A stretch of 64,000 nt of DNA, from NCBI RefSeq assembly GCF_023898315.1, contig NC_064619.1, positions 349,690,650 to 349,754,649 on the forward strand, given 5' to 3'. The notes beneath the pieces were generated by a model. The model was not told the DNA's origin, made no database searches, and worked only from the letters and a program-made list of their open reading frames with translations. Source of the DNA: Schistocerca nitens. Lineage: Eukaryota > Arthropoda > Insecta > Orthoptera > Acrididae. The translations under genes and the position numbers were made by a program. Each line of letters opens with the position of its first letter. Position 1 is the stretch's first letter. Below, in pieces: positions 54,246 through 64,000 of the stretch.

Positions 54246-57100
54246 TAGTCACTGATGAACTAAATAATTAAGAACACGCTTATCGCGCGACTGAATGCCG
54301 CCGGAAGGCGTTGTGTGAACGTGACGACGTAAGTATGTAAGTGGAACAGTGTCGAATGGGGATGAAGAGAGCGTTATAGTTAAACTTTCGGTACTTGAGC
54401 CAGTTTAGATGGAAAATTATATGTCGTATGGGGACCCATAGGAATGATGTTCAGAATGTGCGCTGCAGGATTCGCGTTGTTATAAGAGTTAGTGGCGTGA
54501 CTGTTTAGCCATATGGTGTTTAAATGTTCTCATTTTGCAATTTTTTAAAGACTGTCACACTATGTCACAACATATTCATTGCTGTGTAAGATATTTTGCT
54601 ACGAGGAAATCCACCACCTCTGGAAATATTTGAACTAGTACACACAAATTATACTTCATAATGAATGTGGTATAATAGTATAAGCAGAGAACATCTTGCA
54701 GACGGCGAACCAGCTCAATCGACAAATTAATCGAAAGTGTTAAAAACGGTAACACCATTAAGAATGACAATGTGCAGTAGCATGAGACTTGGTGTACCTT
54801 CTAATCGGTCTGGGGAGGAAAATTTATTTTTAACGCCCCGGTCGTGCTCATTCGAACTACCCCGTCATTTGCCTTAATCGATTTAGGGAACCTTAAATCT
54901 GTATGACTGGACAGTGAGCTGAACCGTAGCCTTTCAGATTGCGAATTGAATGTACAGTGAACCATCTCGCTCAGTCGCTCTGGAAGGCGTACCCTTATAT
55001 ACAAATATGTAATGTTCTCTCAACTAAAGACACGGATCGGAGTTAGAATTCTAGATCAGGATAATATGGTCACGCCCATATATTACAGAAATGTGTGTGT
55101 GTGTCAATGTTCCATACCTCCTCCTAAACCACTGGACCGATTTTAACCAAACCTGGCACACAAATCCTTTGCCGTCAGACAACAATCGCTGCTGGGGCAA
55201 CAATAATCTAATGATGATAGTTGAGGAGATATGGCGTCGTAAACAATGAGATGCGTGAAAAATTGCTGCATCATGTATGACGTTCTAATTTATTGCTATT
55301 AACTCTATTCGCGACACATTTCGCAGACAGCCTCCACATATGCCGCTTAATGCAGTTACAAAATTATGACAGGCTGCGCTGGAGAAGAACAAGATGATTA
55401 TCGTGACGTTCACTATTGGAAGACGGTCACCAACAAATCACCAGCACGTATCGACCCGAATAAATCGACGGAGCCATTTCTGTTTTTTGCTAGCTTAGAA
55501 AGCGGTGGTGTTCTATCAACTAAAGTAGGTCATGAGAAGCATTGATTATTGCTTGACGTTGCAGAAAAATATGTCCCATTAGTTGCGTATGAAAACATTA
55601 AGCCTTACCTAAACTGGGTAAGATAATGAGGGAAACGCGTAACACTTACGTAAACATGCCACTCTTACCTAATCTTCATTTAGTTTGCTGGATCTCGGCT
55701 GTACGTACATCTGCAATAGTGTGCTAAAGAAATATTCGGAGGTTCTCAGACGAGATAATTATACTGGTGAATTTTAACATGTAAGGTTGATCAGAAGTAC
55801 TGCCCATGTGCGACAAAGTCGTACGTATTTAGATGAATTTCGTGAGAGGTACTCATAAGAAGACTATACACCAATCGTATTTTTGTAATTTTTTATATTT
55901 GTGGTGCGTGAACTTCAGTGAATTGCTGATTTTTGTTCATTTCGAATAACTTTACCTTTTAAATGTAATATTCACCAGACATTTCCTAATTAACACATAA
56001 TATGTCATTTTATGAAAAATGCACATCTTATTTCTAATTACACACCACCCACAAACAGCTAGTTTTTATTGCGAATATAAATTCTTAATTATTTAGCGTT
56101 TATAAAAAAATTAGTAAAATTGTTTCGATTTAGAAATCACATCTTGCACTTCGCAGAGACGCTCATAGTACATGAACATTTGTTTAAAATTTTTCAAAAG
56201 CTAGGATTCAAACCTGGAATTCCCAAACTACAAGCAAGTATCATACCACAGAGCCACTCCACTCACCGAAACAGGAAGTTTCATTTAGGTTTTTACAGAC
56301 ACTAGGGATACACAGAAAACTTTCAAGTCGATTTTCTCGAAAATATTTTAGAGCTGCGTCGTTTTGCTTTGGGAGATTTATATTTGAGTTCTGAAATTCA
56401 TGTACCAGAAATAGAAAAAAAATTACAAAAATGCGACTGGGGTGCGGTCTCGTTGCAACATAGAACTCCTGTCGTCTACTAACTTATAATTCATTTAAAT
56501 AATGTTAGTAAGCGAGCTGCACGAATTTTAATAAGTAGTATCTGATTATTATAAGATTTACCTAAAGCCGCCTTGTCTCTCTATTCGTATTTTTGGATAC
56601 ACCAATCTCCAGAACACCAGGCGAATTTTCATGGGGTTACCACTGATAACTTCAGGCTAGCTTAGGCAACATATCGGGTTTATTTCATCAAAATCGGAAC
56701 AGAGAGAAACGTTATCGTAATTTAAAATTTTATCTAAAATCTTATGCTCAGCTTAGTAATTCGTATGTTTAATAATCAAGAGTACTACACCAAAGAACCA
56801 ATAGACGTCGCTGTTCGTTTCGTAGTTCACCAAACAATCAATGTTAGCTGTTTCATCTCAGTAACAGATGTGTTTTGGGCAGTTTATGTCACTGCCAGAA
56901 TTAAGCGCCACATTCTTATCTTTACGAATACAAACTAACAGCGAATTTACTTGGCTAGAATATAGAGATTTACTGCATTGGCTTTATGCTTTAAAACTTA
57001 GCAACATTTCTTTGCTTCTTCCGATGGCTTTTGTTTATATTATTTGGTAGAAAAAATTAATTTATCTAGATTCCTTTATGCCTCTGCTGCGTACTCACTT

Positions 57101-57142
57101 CATTTTTTTATTTTTTTTTATTTTTTTATTTTTTATTTTTGT
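57101..57142. repeat. T-rich low-complexity tract
   Basis: Runs of T are broken by single A residues over about 40 bp. This could be the poly-A end of an unrecognised element on the minus strand. Confidence 0.85.
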
Positions 57143-59098
57143 TGTGAATATACCAGAGCAGCTAAAACACTGATAAGTGTGTAGTCTCAACACTCTGATG
57201 AAAATCTTGAGACTTACCGCAGCTGGAGAACATCAGGCCTTAACTCGCTCTTTGGAAACTGCTTCCGAAACTGCGATAGAGAGCGTCATTCATAATCGCA
57301 TTATCTCGCTCCTCCCAGAGCCCTTCACTCACGGAGGTTAAAGCTACTTCCCTCCAGCGTAACACCATGGAAACGGAAATAATGATGGGAAGTGGAGCAA
57401 GGGAGTGAGCTTCTATGCTTCAAAATCCCACCTATTGCTAACAGATTACCATTCCACGTTAAACTTTTACACATTCCCGGTGAGCTTACGTCATGGCATG
57501 ACCATAAAAAAGCACAAAACCAGACATTGTGTGTTGGGGATATGGACCTTAGAGTCAGTTCCTTTTGGCATGGGCAACCTCTCCCGTGTTAGTGAAATAA
57601 ACAAGCCATTCGTTCATGTCCCCAATGATACTACTTCAAACATTACATGTAAAAAAGCTTTCTAAGTCAAATATTTAATTCTACATATACAAAGTTTCAG
57701 ACACAGCTCTACATAAATATCAGGACAACGCATCTGTTTCTGCGACAGTATTATAATATTATAATAAAACATCCTCTGCCTTCCTAAACTGGAAGTAATA
57801 AAAGCAGCTTCTTCATTTCTAAAATCGTGTTGTACATGTGGTGGTACTTTTTATTACATTTTGGTGTAGTTTATTATAGATTTATTGGAGGACTATACTG
57901 GAAATTGTAGCAGAATTTTCAGTCATTGCTTGCGATGAATTTTCTTTGCTCCACTCCTAAATTGGTGATACTAAACTTTATGTGATGATAGTACACATAA
58001 TCAGATTCAGTACACTTTACCGATTCCAAAACTGTTGTAAAGTAAATATTTTATGTTCTTGCATTTCAGGTGCGTTTTTTCGGATATTTTAGAATATTGT
58101 GACATTTGGCACGCATCGTAAATGAAGTAAAATAGTAACATAACCTCAACTAGGTCTCAATTATTTGCAATAATTTTCGTCGATTATACTTTTGTAGTGA
58201 TACATTACCTTCGCACCTCTCCCCTGGCACTTAATTATATTTCACATTCATGTTTAAACACTCCAATGTGGCCGAAATATGTATCTCGAAAACGACACTG
58301 TGATATATGCGTAAATATTGCACGTTTTTGATGTTGCTGATATAATTTGCAGACATTTCAGAATACTGCGAGATTTATGAAGAACTATAAATATGGAATG
58401 TTATTTATTTAAGCCTCTATTGTGCCTTACACCAAGTTTGATCCATAAATAGAACCCTGAACGCTTTTACCAGCGCAGGTGTCTGTCGCTGACAGCAGCT
58501 GCGGCGTACATCAGCAGTTGTTCTTATTTAGCATTTTTAGGGTTTGCAGAATACTTTTGAAAGCGAAACGCATTATCAGCAATTATGAATTATTAATTTA
58601 TCAATTACATTGGATACTCGTATTTCGATTTTTAACTATTTCTGAACAGCATGTTATATACTAGTTCCCATATTCCATAGCTGATTGTATTCAGCTTTTG
58701 ATGATATTTGTCAGTGCAGATGTTGAGCCAGTGCATAAAAGATTTTTTTAAGTCGGCAATGGACACCATTTCCATCATTTTATGTGACATAGATACATTT
58801 TCATGTGTGTGATTATACTTTTGAAGAATATTTCGGATCGTTTTTGGTACTTTCGAGAGAAGCCCAGGTTGGCTACATTGTACTTGACTCTCTCAGTTTA
58901 ACAGCTTGCATAATGCTGGGCTGTGACTGGAGGAAATGGGACGGAGGTAGGACATCATGCTGTGTGTAAACATCACTGAAATAATGCGACATGGAGCCAT
59001 TCCTACATACCATTTTGATATTACGCCAGAAAGGTGTCTGTGTATACACACATTTTGGCTTTCGGAGAAATAATGTAACCTAACACCATTTCATGCAT

Positions 59099-59127
59099 AA
59101 TAATAATAATAGTAATAATAATGTTAA
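59099..59127. repeat. (TAA)n microsatellite
   Basis: About nine imperfect ATA/TAA units. Confidence 0.9.
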
Positions 59128-60080
59128 TATAATGCTCCTTAATTACAGAGTATGCAAATGCTTCGATACAATGAATATCTTTCACTTTTGTGATTATAAC
59201 GCGTACCTTTGACTTTCAAGACGAGGCAACTTAACTTTTTACTGCAGATATGGCGCAGTTTCAACGCTTCATATTCATTGCCTATAGAGTTGTGGAGGCT
59301 GGTGAGGAAGGAGGTATAAACCACAATTCAGATACGTAAGGTAATTCTGATGTATTACTCATCTCAGTTGCACATTTATAATTAGATAACAACTTTCGAT
59401 CACTCTTGATAATCCTGAAATCTAAAACGAAGTAAATTTGGCTATGTACCACTTAATATCTTGCAGTAAGTAGAAAATAAAAGAATTGTACGTAAATGTA
59501 GGATTTACCTAAGTAGTTGCATCAGCATCCGGTCTTGTCTGTTCAGGACCACATATAAGGGTACCATGTTCTACAAGTGCAGTCAGTGATTAAAAAAGGC
59601 GTATGTTTAAGTTAGGGGATAGGGAGGAAGTGGAAATGGAGTGAGGCTAATTGGGCGGGAGGGGAACCGAGGCAGGGAGGCTGTGGTGGAGATGACTTGC
59701 TAAAATTATAGAATTTGTAATTATGTGAAGGTTTCTCGTTGACACTACTGTAGAATAGTGATGATGTAAAATGTACACGGCATAAAATAGTGACATTAAT
59801 AATGGAGCGCGTGAATCTGGGAGTGAGAATAGAACAGAAAAGAGAAGGGAGCGAGGGATATTGGCAGGGATGCTATGAGTTTCTACATCTACATCCATAC
59901 TCCGCAAGCCACCTGACGGTGTGTGGCGGAGGGTACCTTGAGTACCTCTATCGGTTCTCCCTTCTATTCCAGTCTCGTATTGTTCGTGGAAATGATTGTC
60001 GGTATGCCTCTGTGTAGGTTCTAATCTCTCTGATTTTATCCTCATGGTCTCTTCGCGAGATATACGTAGGAGGGAGCAAT

Positions 60081-62970
60081 TTACTGGTTGACTCCTTGGT
60101 GAAGGTATGTTCTCGAAACTTCAACAAAAGCCTGTACCGAGCTACTGAGCGTCTCTCCTGCAGAGTCTTCCACTGGAGTTATCATCTCCGTAACACTTTG
60201 GCGATTATTAATGATCCTGTAACGAAGCGCGCTGCTCTCCGTTGGATATTTCCTATCTCTTCTATCAACCCTATCTGGTACGGATCCCACACTGCTGAGC
60301 AGTTCAAATGGCTCTGAGCACTATGGGACTCAACTGCTGAGGTCATTAGTCCCCTAGAACTTAGAACTAGTTAAACCTAACTAACCTAAGGACATCACAC
60401 ACGTCCATGCCCGAGGCAGGATTCGAACCTGCGACCGTAGCGGTCTCGCGGTTCCAGACTGCAGCGCCAGAACCGCGCGGCCACTTCGGCCGGCTGCTGA
60501 GCAGTATTCAAGCAGTGGGCGGACAAGCGTACTGTAACCTACTTCCTTTGTTTTCGGACTGCATTTCCTTAGGATTCTTCCAATGAATCTCACTCTGGCA
60601 TCTGCTCTACCGACGATCAACTTTATATGACCATTCCATTTTAAATCACTCCTAATACGTACTCCCAGATAATTTATGGAATTAACTGCTTCCAGTTGCT
60701 GACCTGCTATATTGTAGCTAAATGATATGGGATCTTTCTATATGTATTCGCAGCACATTACACTTGTCTACATTTAGATTCAATTGCCATTCCCTGCACC
60801 ATGCGTCAATTCGCTGCAGATCCTCCTGCATTTCAGTACAATTTTCGATTGTTACAACCTCTCGATATATTACAGCATCATCCGCAAAAAGCCTCAGTGA
60901 GCTTCCGATGTCATCCACAGGTCATTTATGTATATAGTGAATAGCAACGGTCCTACGACACTCCCCTGCGGCACACCTGAAATCACTCTTACTTCGGAAT
61001 ACTTCTCTCCATTGAGAATGACATGCTGCGTTCTGTTATCTAGGAACGCTTCGATCCTATCACACAATTGGTCTGATAGTCCATATGCTCTTACGTTGTT
61101 CATTAAACGACTGTGGGGAACTGTATCGAACACCTTGAGGAAGTCAAGAAACACGGCATCTACCTGGGAACCAGTGTCTATAGCCGTCTGAGTCTCGTGG
61201 ACGAATAGCGCGAGCTGTGTTTCACATGATCGTCTTTTTCGAAACCCATGATGATTCCTACAGAGTAGATTTCTAGTCTCCAGAAAAGTCATTATACTCA
61301 AACATAATACGTGTTCCAAAATTCTACAACTGATTGACGTTAGAGATATAGGTCTATAGCTCTGCACATCTGTTCGACGTCCTTTCTTGAAAACGGGGAT
61401 GACCTGTGCCCTTTTCCAATCCCTTAGAACGCTACGCTCTTCTAGAGACCTACAGTACACCGCTGCAAGAAGGGGGGCGAGTTCCTTCGCGTACTCTGTG
61501 TAAAATCGAACTGGTATCCCATCATGTCCAGCGGCCTTTCCTCTTTTGAGCGATTTTAATTGTATCTCTATCCCTCTGTCGTCTATTACGATATCTACCA
61601 TTTAGTCATCTGTGCTACACTAGAGAAGTAACTACAGTGCCGTCCTCCTCTGTGAAACAGCTTTGGAAAAAGACACTTAGTATTTCAGCCTTTAGTCTGT
61701 CATCCTCTATTTCTGTACCATTTTGGTCACAGAGTGTCTGGACATTTTGTTTTGATCCACCTACGGCTTTGACATGAGACCAAAATTTCTTAGGATTTTC
61801 TGCCAAGTCAGTACACAGAACTTGACTTTCGAATTCATTGAACGCCTCTCGCATAGCCCTCCTCACACTACATTTCGCTTCGCGTAATTTTTGTTTGTCT
61901 GCAAGGCTTTGGCTATGTTTATGTTTGCTGTCAAGTTCCCTTTGCTTCCGCAGCAGTTTTCTAACTCTGTTGTTGTACCACGGTGGCTCTTTTCCATCTC
62001 TTACGATCTTGCTTGGCACAAACTCATGTAACACAAATTGTACGAGGGTTTTGAAATTTGTCCACTGATCCTCAACACTATCTGTACTTGAGACAAAACT
62101 TTTGTGTTGAGCCACCAAGTACTCTGAAATCTGCTTTTTGTCACTTTTGCCAAACAGAAAAATCTTCCTACCTTTTTTAATATTTCTATTTATGGCTGAA
62201 ATCATCGATGCAGTAACCGCTTTATGATCGCTGATTCCCTGTTCTGCCTTAACTGCTTCAAATAATTCGGGTCTGTTAGTCACCAGAAGGTCTAATATGT
62301 TATTGCGAGTCGGTTCTCTGTTTAACTGCTCAAGGTAGTTTTCAGATAAAGCACTTAAAAAAATTTCACTGGATTCTTTGTCCCTGCCACCTGTTATGAA
62401 CGTTTGAGTCTCCCAGTCTATATCCGGCAAATTAAAATCTCCACCCAGAACTATAACATGGTGGGGAAATCTACTCGAAATATTTTCCAAATTTTCCTTC
62501 AGGTGCTCAGCCACAACAGCTGCTGAGCCAGGGGCCTATAGAGACGTCCAATTACCATATCTGAGTCTGCTTTAACTCTGACCCTCACACAAATTATTTC
62601 ACATTTCGGATCTCCGTCAATTTCCTTCGATGCTATTGCACTTCTTATCGCTATAAACACGCCACCCCCTTCACTGTCCAGCCTGTCTCTGCAGTATACA
62701 TTCCAATCTCAGTTTAGAATTTCATTACTGTTTACATCTGGTTTCAGCCAACTTTCTCTCCCTAGTACTATGTGGGCATTTTGACCGTTTATTAGTGAGA
62801 GCAGTTCTGGGACCTTTCTATAGTCGCTCCTGCAGTTTACTATTAGCAGATTAATATTGTTGTTCCCTGTTGCATTTTGCCTACTCCTACCTTGCCGCGT
62901 CTCAGGAGGCGTCTTGTAGGGCCTAGGGAGGGAATTCTCTAACCTAAAAAACCCACATTTGCACTCCACA
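60081..62970 (-). pseudogene. CR1/L2-like ORF2: endonuclease and reverse transcriptase, several frameshifts
   Basis: The endonuclease begins INLLIVNCRSDYRKVPELLS (62860). After a frame change it continues with HVIVLGGDFNLPDIDWETQ and a GISDHKAVTASM block (62514-61615), with 300 codons open to a stop at 61615. The reverse transcriptase (61601-60894) has KRGKAAGHDGIPVRFY, YRPISLTSISCRILEHVL, FLDFLKVFDTVPHSRL and GVPQGSVVGPLLFTIYIND. A shift follows, and the next frame carries RLFADDAVIYREV. The C-terminal region is interrupted by the SINE and resumes near 60290. All catalytic motifs are present, but at least four frame changes or stops separate them. Confidence 0.9.
60303..60493 (-). mobile_element. 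tRNA-derived SINE, type A, with 11-bp TSD
   Basis: Reverse orientation, B box as GGATTCGAACC near 60419, ending CGCGGCCACTTCGGCCGG. The duplication CTGCTGAGCAG is at 60292-60302 and 60494-60504. Confidence 0.93.
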
Positions 62971-63238
62971 TGGACACCGCTACCCTTGTAGCCGCTTCCT
63001 GCGTGTCGTGCACGCCTGACCTATTCAGGGGGACCCTACATTTCTCCACCCGATAACGGATGTCGAGAAATTTGCACCCCAGATCTCCGCAGAATCGTCT
63101 GAGCCTCTGGTTTAAGCCTTCCACTAGGGTCCAATCCAGAGGACCGCGATCGGTTCTGGGAACGACACTACAAATAGTTAGCTCAGATTCCACCACGCGA
63201 GCGTAAGGCCTTATAACTATATTTTCAAAGTTCCCCAC
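62939..63238 (-). pseudogene. CR1-type ORF1, C-terminal end of an esterase-like domain
   Basis: The reading contains LTICSVVPRTDRGPLDWT and VEGLNQRLRRFCGDLGCKFL, ending RVPLNRSGVHDTQEAATRVA. In CR1-group elements ORF1 often carries an SGNH-type esterase, and a G-x-H block near the end supplies the catalytic His. The GVH here fits that. Only the last 90 residues or so remain. The stop falls at 62939, just before the endonuclease ORF, which overlaps its end. Confidence 0.65.
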
Positions 63239-63265
63239 TTTCAGTATCTTAAGATACTAGTCCAG

Positions 63266-63488
63266 GTTCCACTACTTGATTTACACTCTTATAATCGACT
63301 ACTTTACCACACCCATAGCATCACTGCCACCATCCCTCCCCTGTCTCCCACTTACCTTCTTTACCCACTCCCAGTCTCCCCCGATCCTGTTTACAAAATT
63401 TCATTATTCTGTGCCATTTTACATACCCATTGTTCTAAAATGTTAGTATTTAATCGAGAGACTTGTACATGATTATAACCAGCATATA
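63266..63488. other. short gap, no gene
   Basis: CT-rich sequence between the LINE and the third Tc1 copy. TA at 63487-63488 is the left target site of that copy. Confidence 0.5.
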
Positions 63489-64000
63489 CACTCCTGGAAA
63501 TTGAAATAAGAACACCGTGAATTCATTGTCCCAGGAAGGGGAAACTTTATTGACACATTCCTGGGGTCAGATACATCACATGATCACACTGACAGAACCA
63601 CAGGCACATAGACACAGGCAACAGAGCATGCACAATGTCGGCACTAGTACAGTGTATATCCACCTTTCGCAGCAATGCAGGCTGCTATTCTCCCATGGAG
63701 ACGATCGTAGAGATGCTGGATGTAGTCCTGTGGAACGGCTTGCCATGCCATTTCCACCTGGAGCCTCAGTTGGACCAGCGTTCGTGCTGGACGTGCAGAC
63801 CGCGTGAGACGACGCTTCATCCAGTCCCAAACATGCTCAATGGGGGACAGATCCGGAGATCTTGCTGGCCAGGGTAGTTGACTTACACCTTCTAGAGCAC
63901 GTTGGGTGGCACGGGATACATGCGGACGTGCATTGTCCTGTTGGAACAGCAAGTTCCCTTGCCGGTCTAGGAATGGTAGAACGCTGGGTTCGATGACGGT
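63489..64000 (-). mobile_element. Tc1-like transposon, copy C, cut by the window edge
   Basis: Same terminus CACTCCTGGAAATTGAAATA as copies A and B after TA. About 510 bp are visible, near-identical to copy B. Confidence 0.94.
63644..64000 (-). CDS. Tc1-like transposase, copy C, C-terminal part only
   Basis: The visible part is open from the edge to TAG at 63644-63646. It has LLFQQDNARPHVS with the second Asp intact and PDLSPIEHVWDWMK with the Glu, again 32 residues apart. It continues outside the window, so whether this copy is intact cannot be judged; no defect is seen in what is present. Confidence 0.85.
   Translation of the reverse strand, partial: TVIEPSVLPFLDRQGNLLFQQDNARPHVSRATQRALEGVSQLPWPARSPDLSPIEHVWDWMKRRLTRSARPARTLVQLRLQVEMAWQAVPQDYIQHLYDRLHGRIAACIAAKGGYTLY

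Larger units (their letters stand above)
54248..59885. other. 5.6 kb AT-rich, no gene or known element recognised
   Basis: Open frames are short (at most 86 codons) and none shows a motif. A dinucleotide GT run is at 55092-55102 and is followed by CCACTGGACCGATTTTAACC, a phrase I have met in repeated arthropod sequence but cannot assign. Low-complexity tracts are listed separately. It may hold single-copy intergenic or intronic DNA, or repeats too old to read. Confidence 0.5.
59886..63265 (-). mobile_element. CR1/L2-like LINE, 5'-truncated in ORF1, split by a SINE
   Basis: Minus strand order: ORF1 C-terminus, endonuclease, reverse transcriptase, C-terminal region, and a TGTAGA-type 3' end (plus strand CTACATCTACATCCATAC at 59883-59900). 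It is the longest copy of the family that also appears at 27090 and 37063. The 5' end fades near 63265. The SINE at 60303-60493 splits its 3' part. Confidence 0.88.

Noticed and set aside
55092..55160. Helitron end after the GT run
   Set aside because: The phrase resembles repeated arthropod sequence, but no TC...CTRR ends or hairpin could be shown.
1..64000. CRISPR arrays, operons or bacterial contamination
   Set aside because: No regularly spaced repeats of that kind and no prokaryotic gene structure; all coding relics are eukaryotic transposons.

Overview
The window is a transposable-element graveyard from an arthropod genome. The tRNA-headed SINE family, the RTE-like LINE and the long-TIR Tc1/mariner relatives look like those I know from grasshoppers (Schistocerca); that assignment is recall, not a search. 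I found no convincing host protein-coding gene. Almost every readable coding stretch is a transposase, gag, protease, endonuclease or reverse transcriptase, and most carry stops, frameshifts or insertions.

Layout. 1-4.05 kb: Jockey-like LINE (+) with two ORFs, reading-frame-continuous but with four nonsense codons in all. 4.37-4.57 kb: SINE. 5.25-23.54 kb: one old Ty3/gypsy element (-) split by nested insertions: a mariner in integrase (5796-7082), a SINE (7450-7651), a gag-protease LTR element without reverse transcriptase in gag (10790-18015), and an RTE LINE in gag (18702-23007) that itself holds a Tc1 element (20945-22355). Target-site duplications (TSDs) fix the boundaries. 25.1-26.1 kb: transposase relic split by a SINE. 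27.1-32.8 kb: LINE fragments, a foldback element and a degenerate RTE-like LINE with a tRNA-like 5' end.

33.3-40.05 kb: a second nest, a Tx1/L1-like LINE (-) broken by a 519-bp solo LTR, a second SINE type, a CR1/L2-like LINE and a first-type SINE. 40.2-47.3 kb: two more degenerate RTE-like copies, a GC-rich island, a mariner scrap and a 130-bp inverted repeat with one mismatch. 47.3-54.25 kb: two long-TIR transposons (the first split by a mariner and a SINE) and a second Tc1 copy. 54.25-59.88 kb: AT-rich, nothing recognised. 59.89-63.27 kb: CR1/L2-like LINE (-) with the end of an esterase-type ORF1, split by a SINE. 63.49 kb to the edge: a third Tc1 copy.

Relative age follows from nesting: the gypsy and Tx1-like elements are old, and the Tc1 family is youngest (three near-identical copies). 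The elements do not form a pathway. The functional links are that SINEs need a LINE's machinery and that the gag-protease LTR element would need reverse transcriptase and integrase from elsewhere. All family names come from reading motifs by eye.
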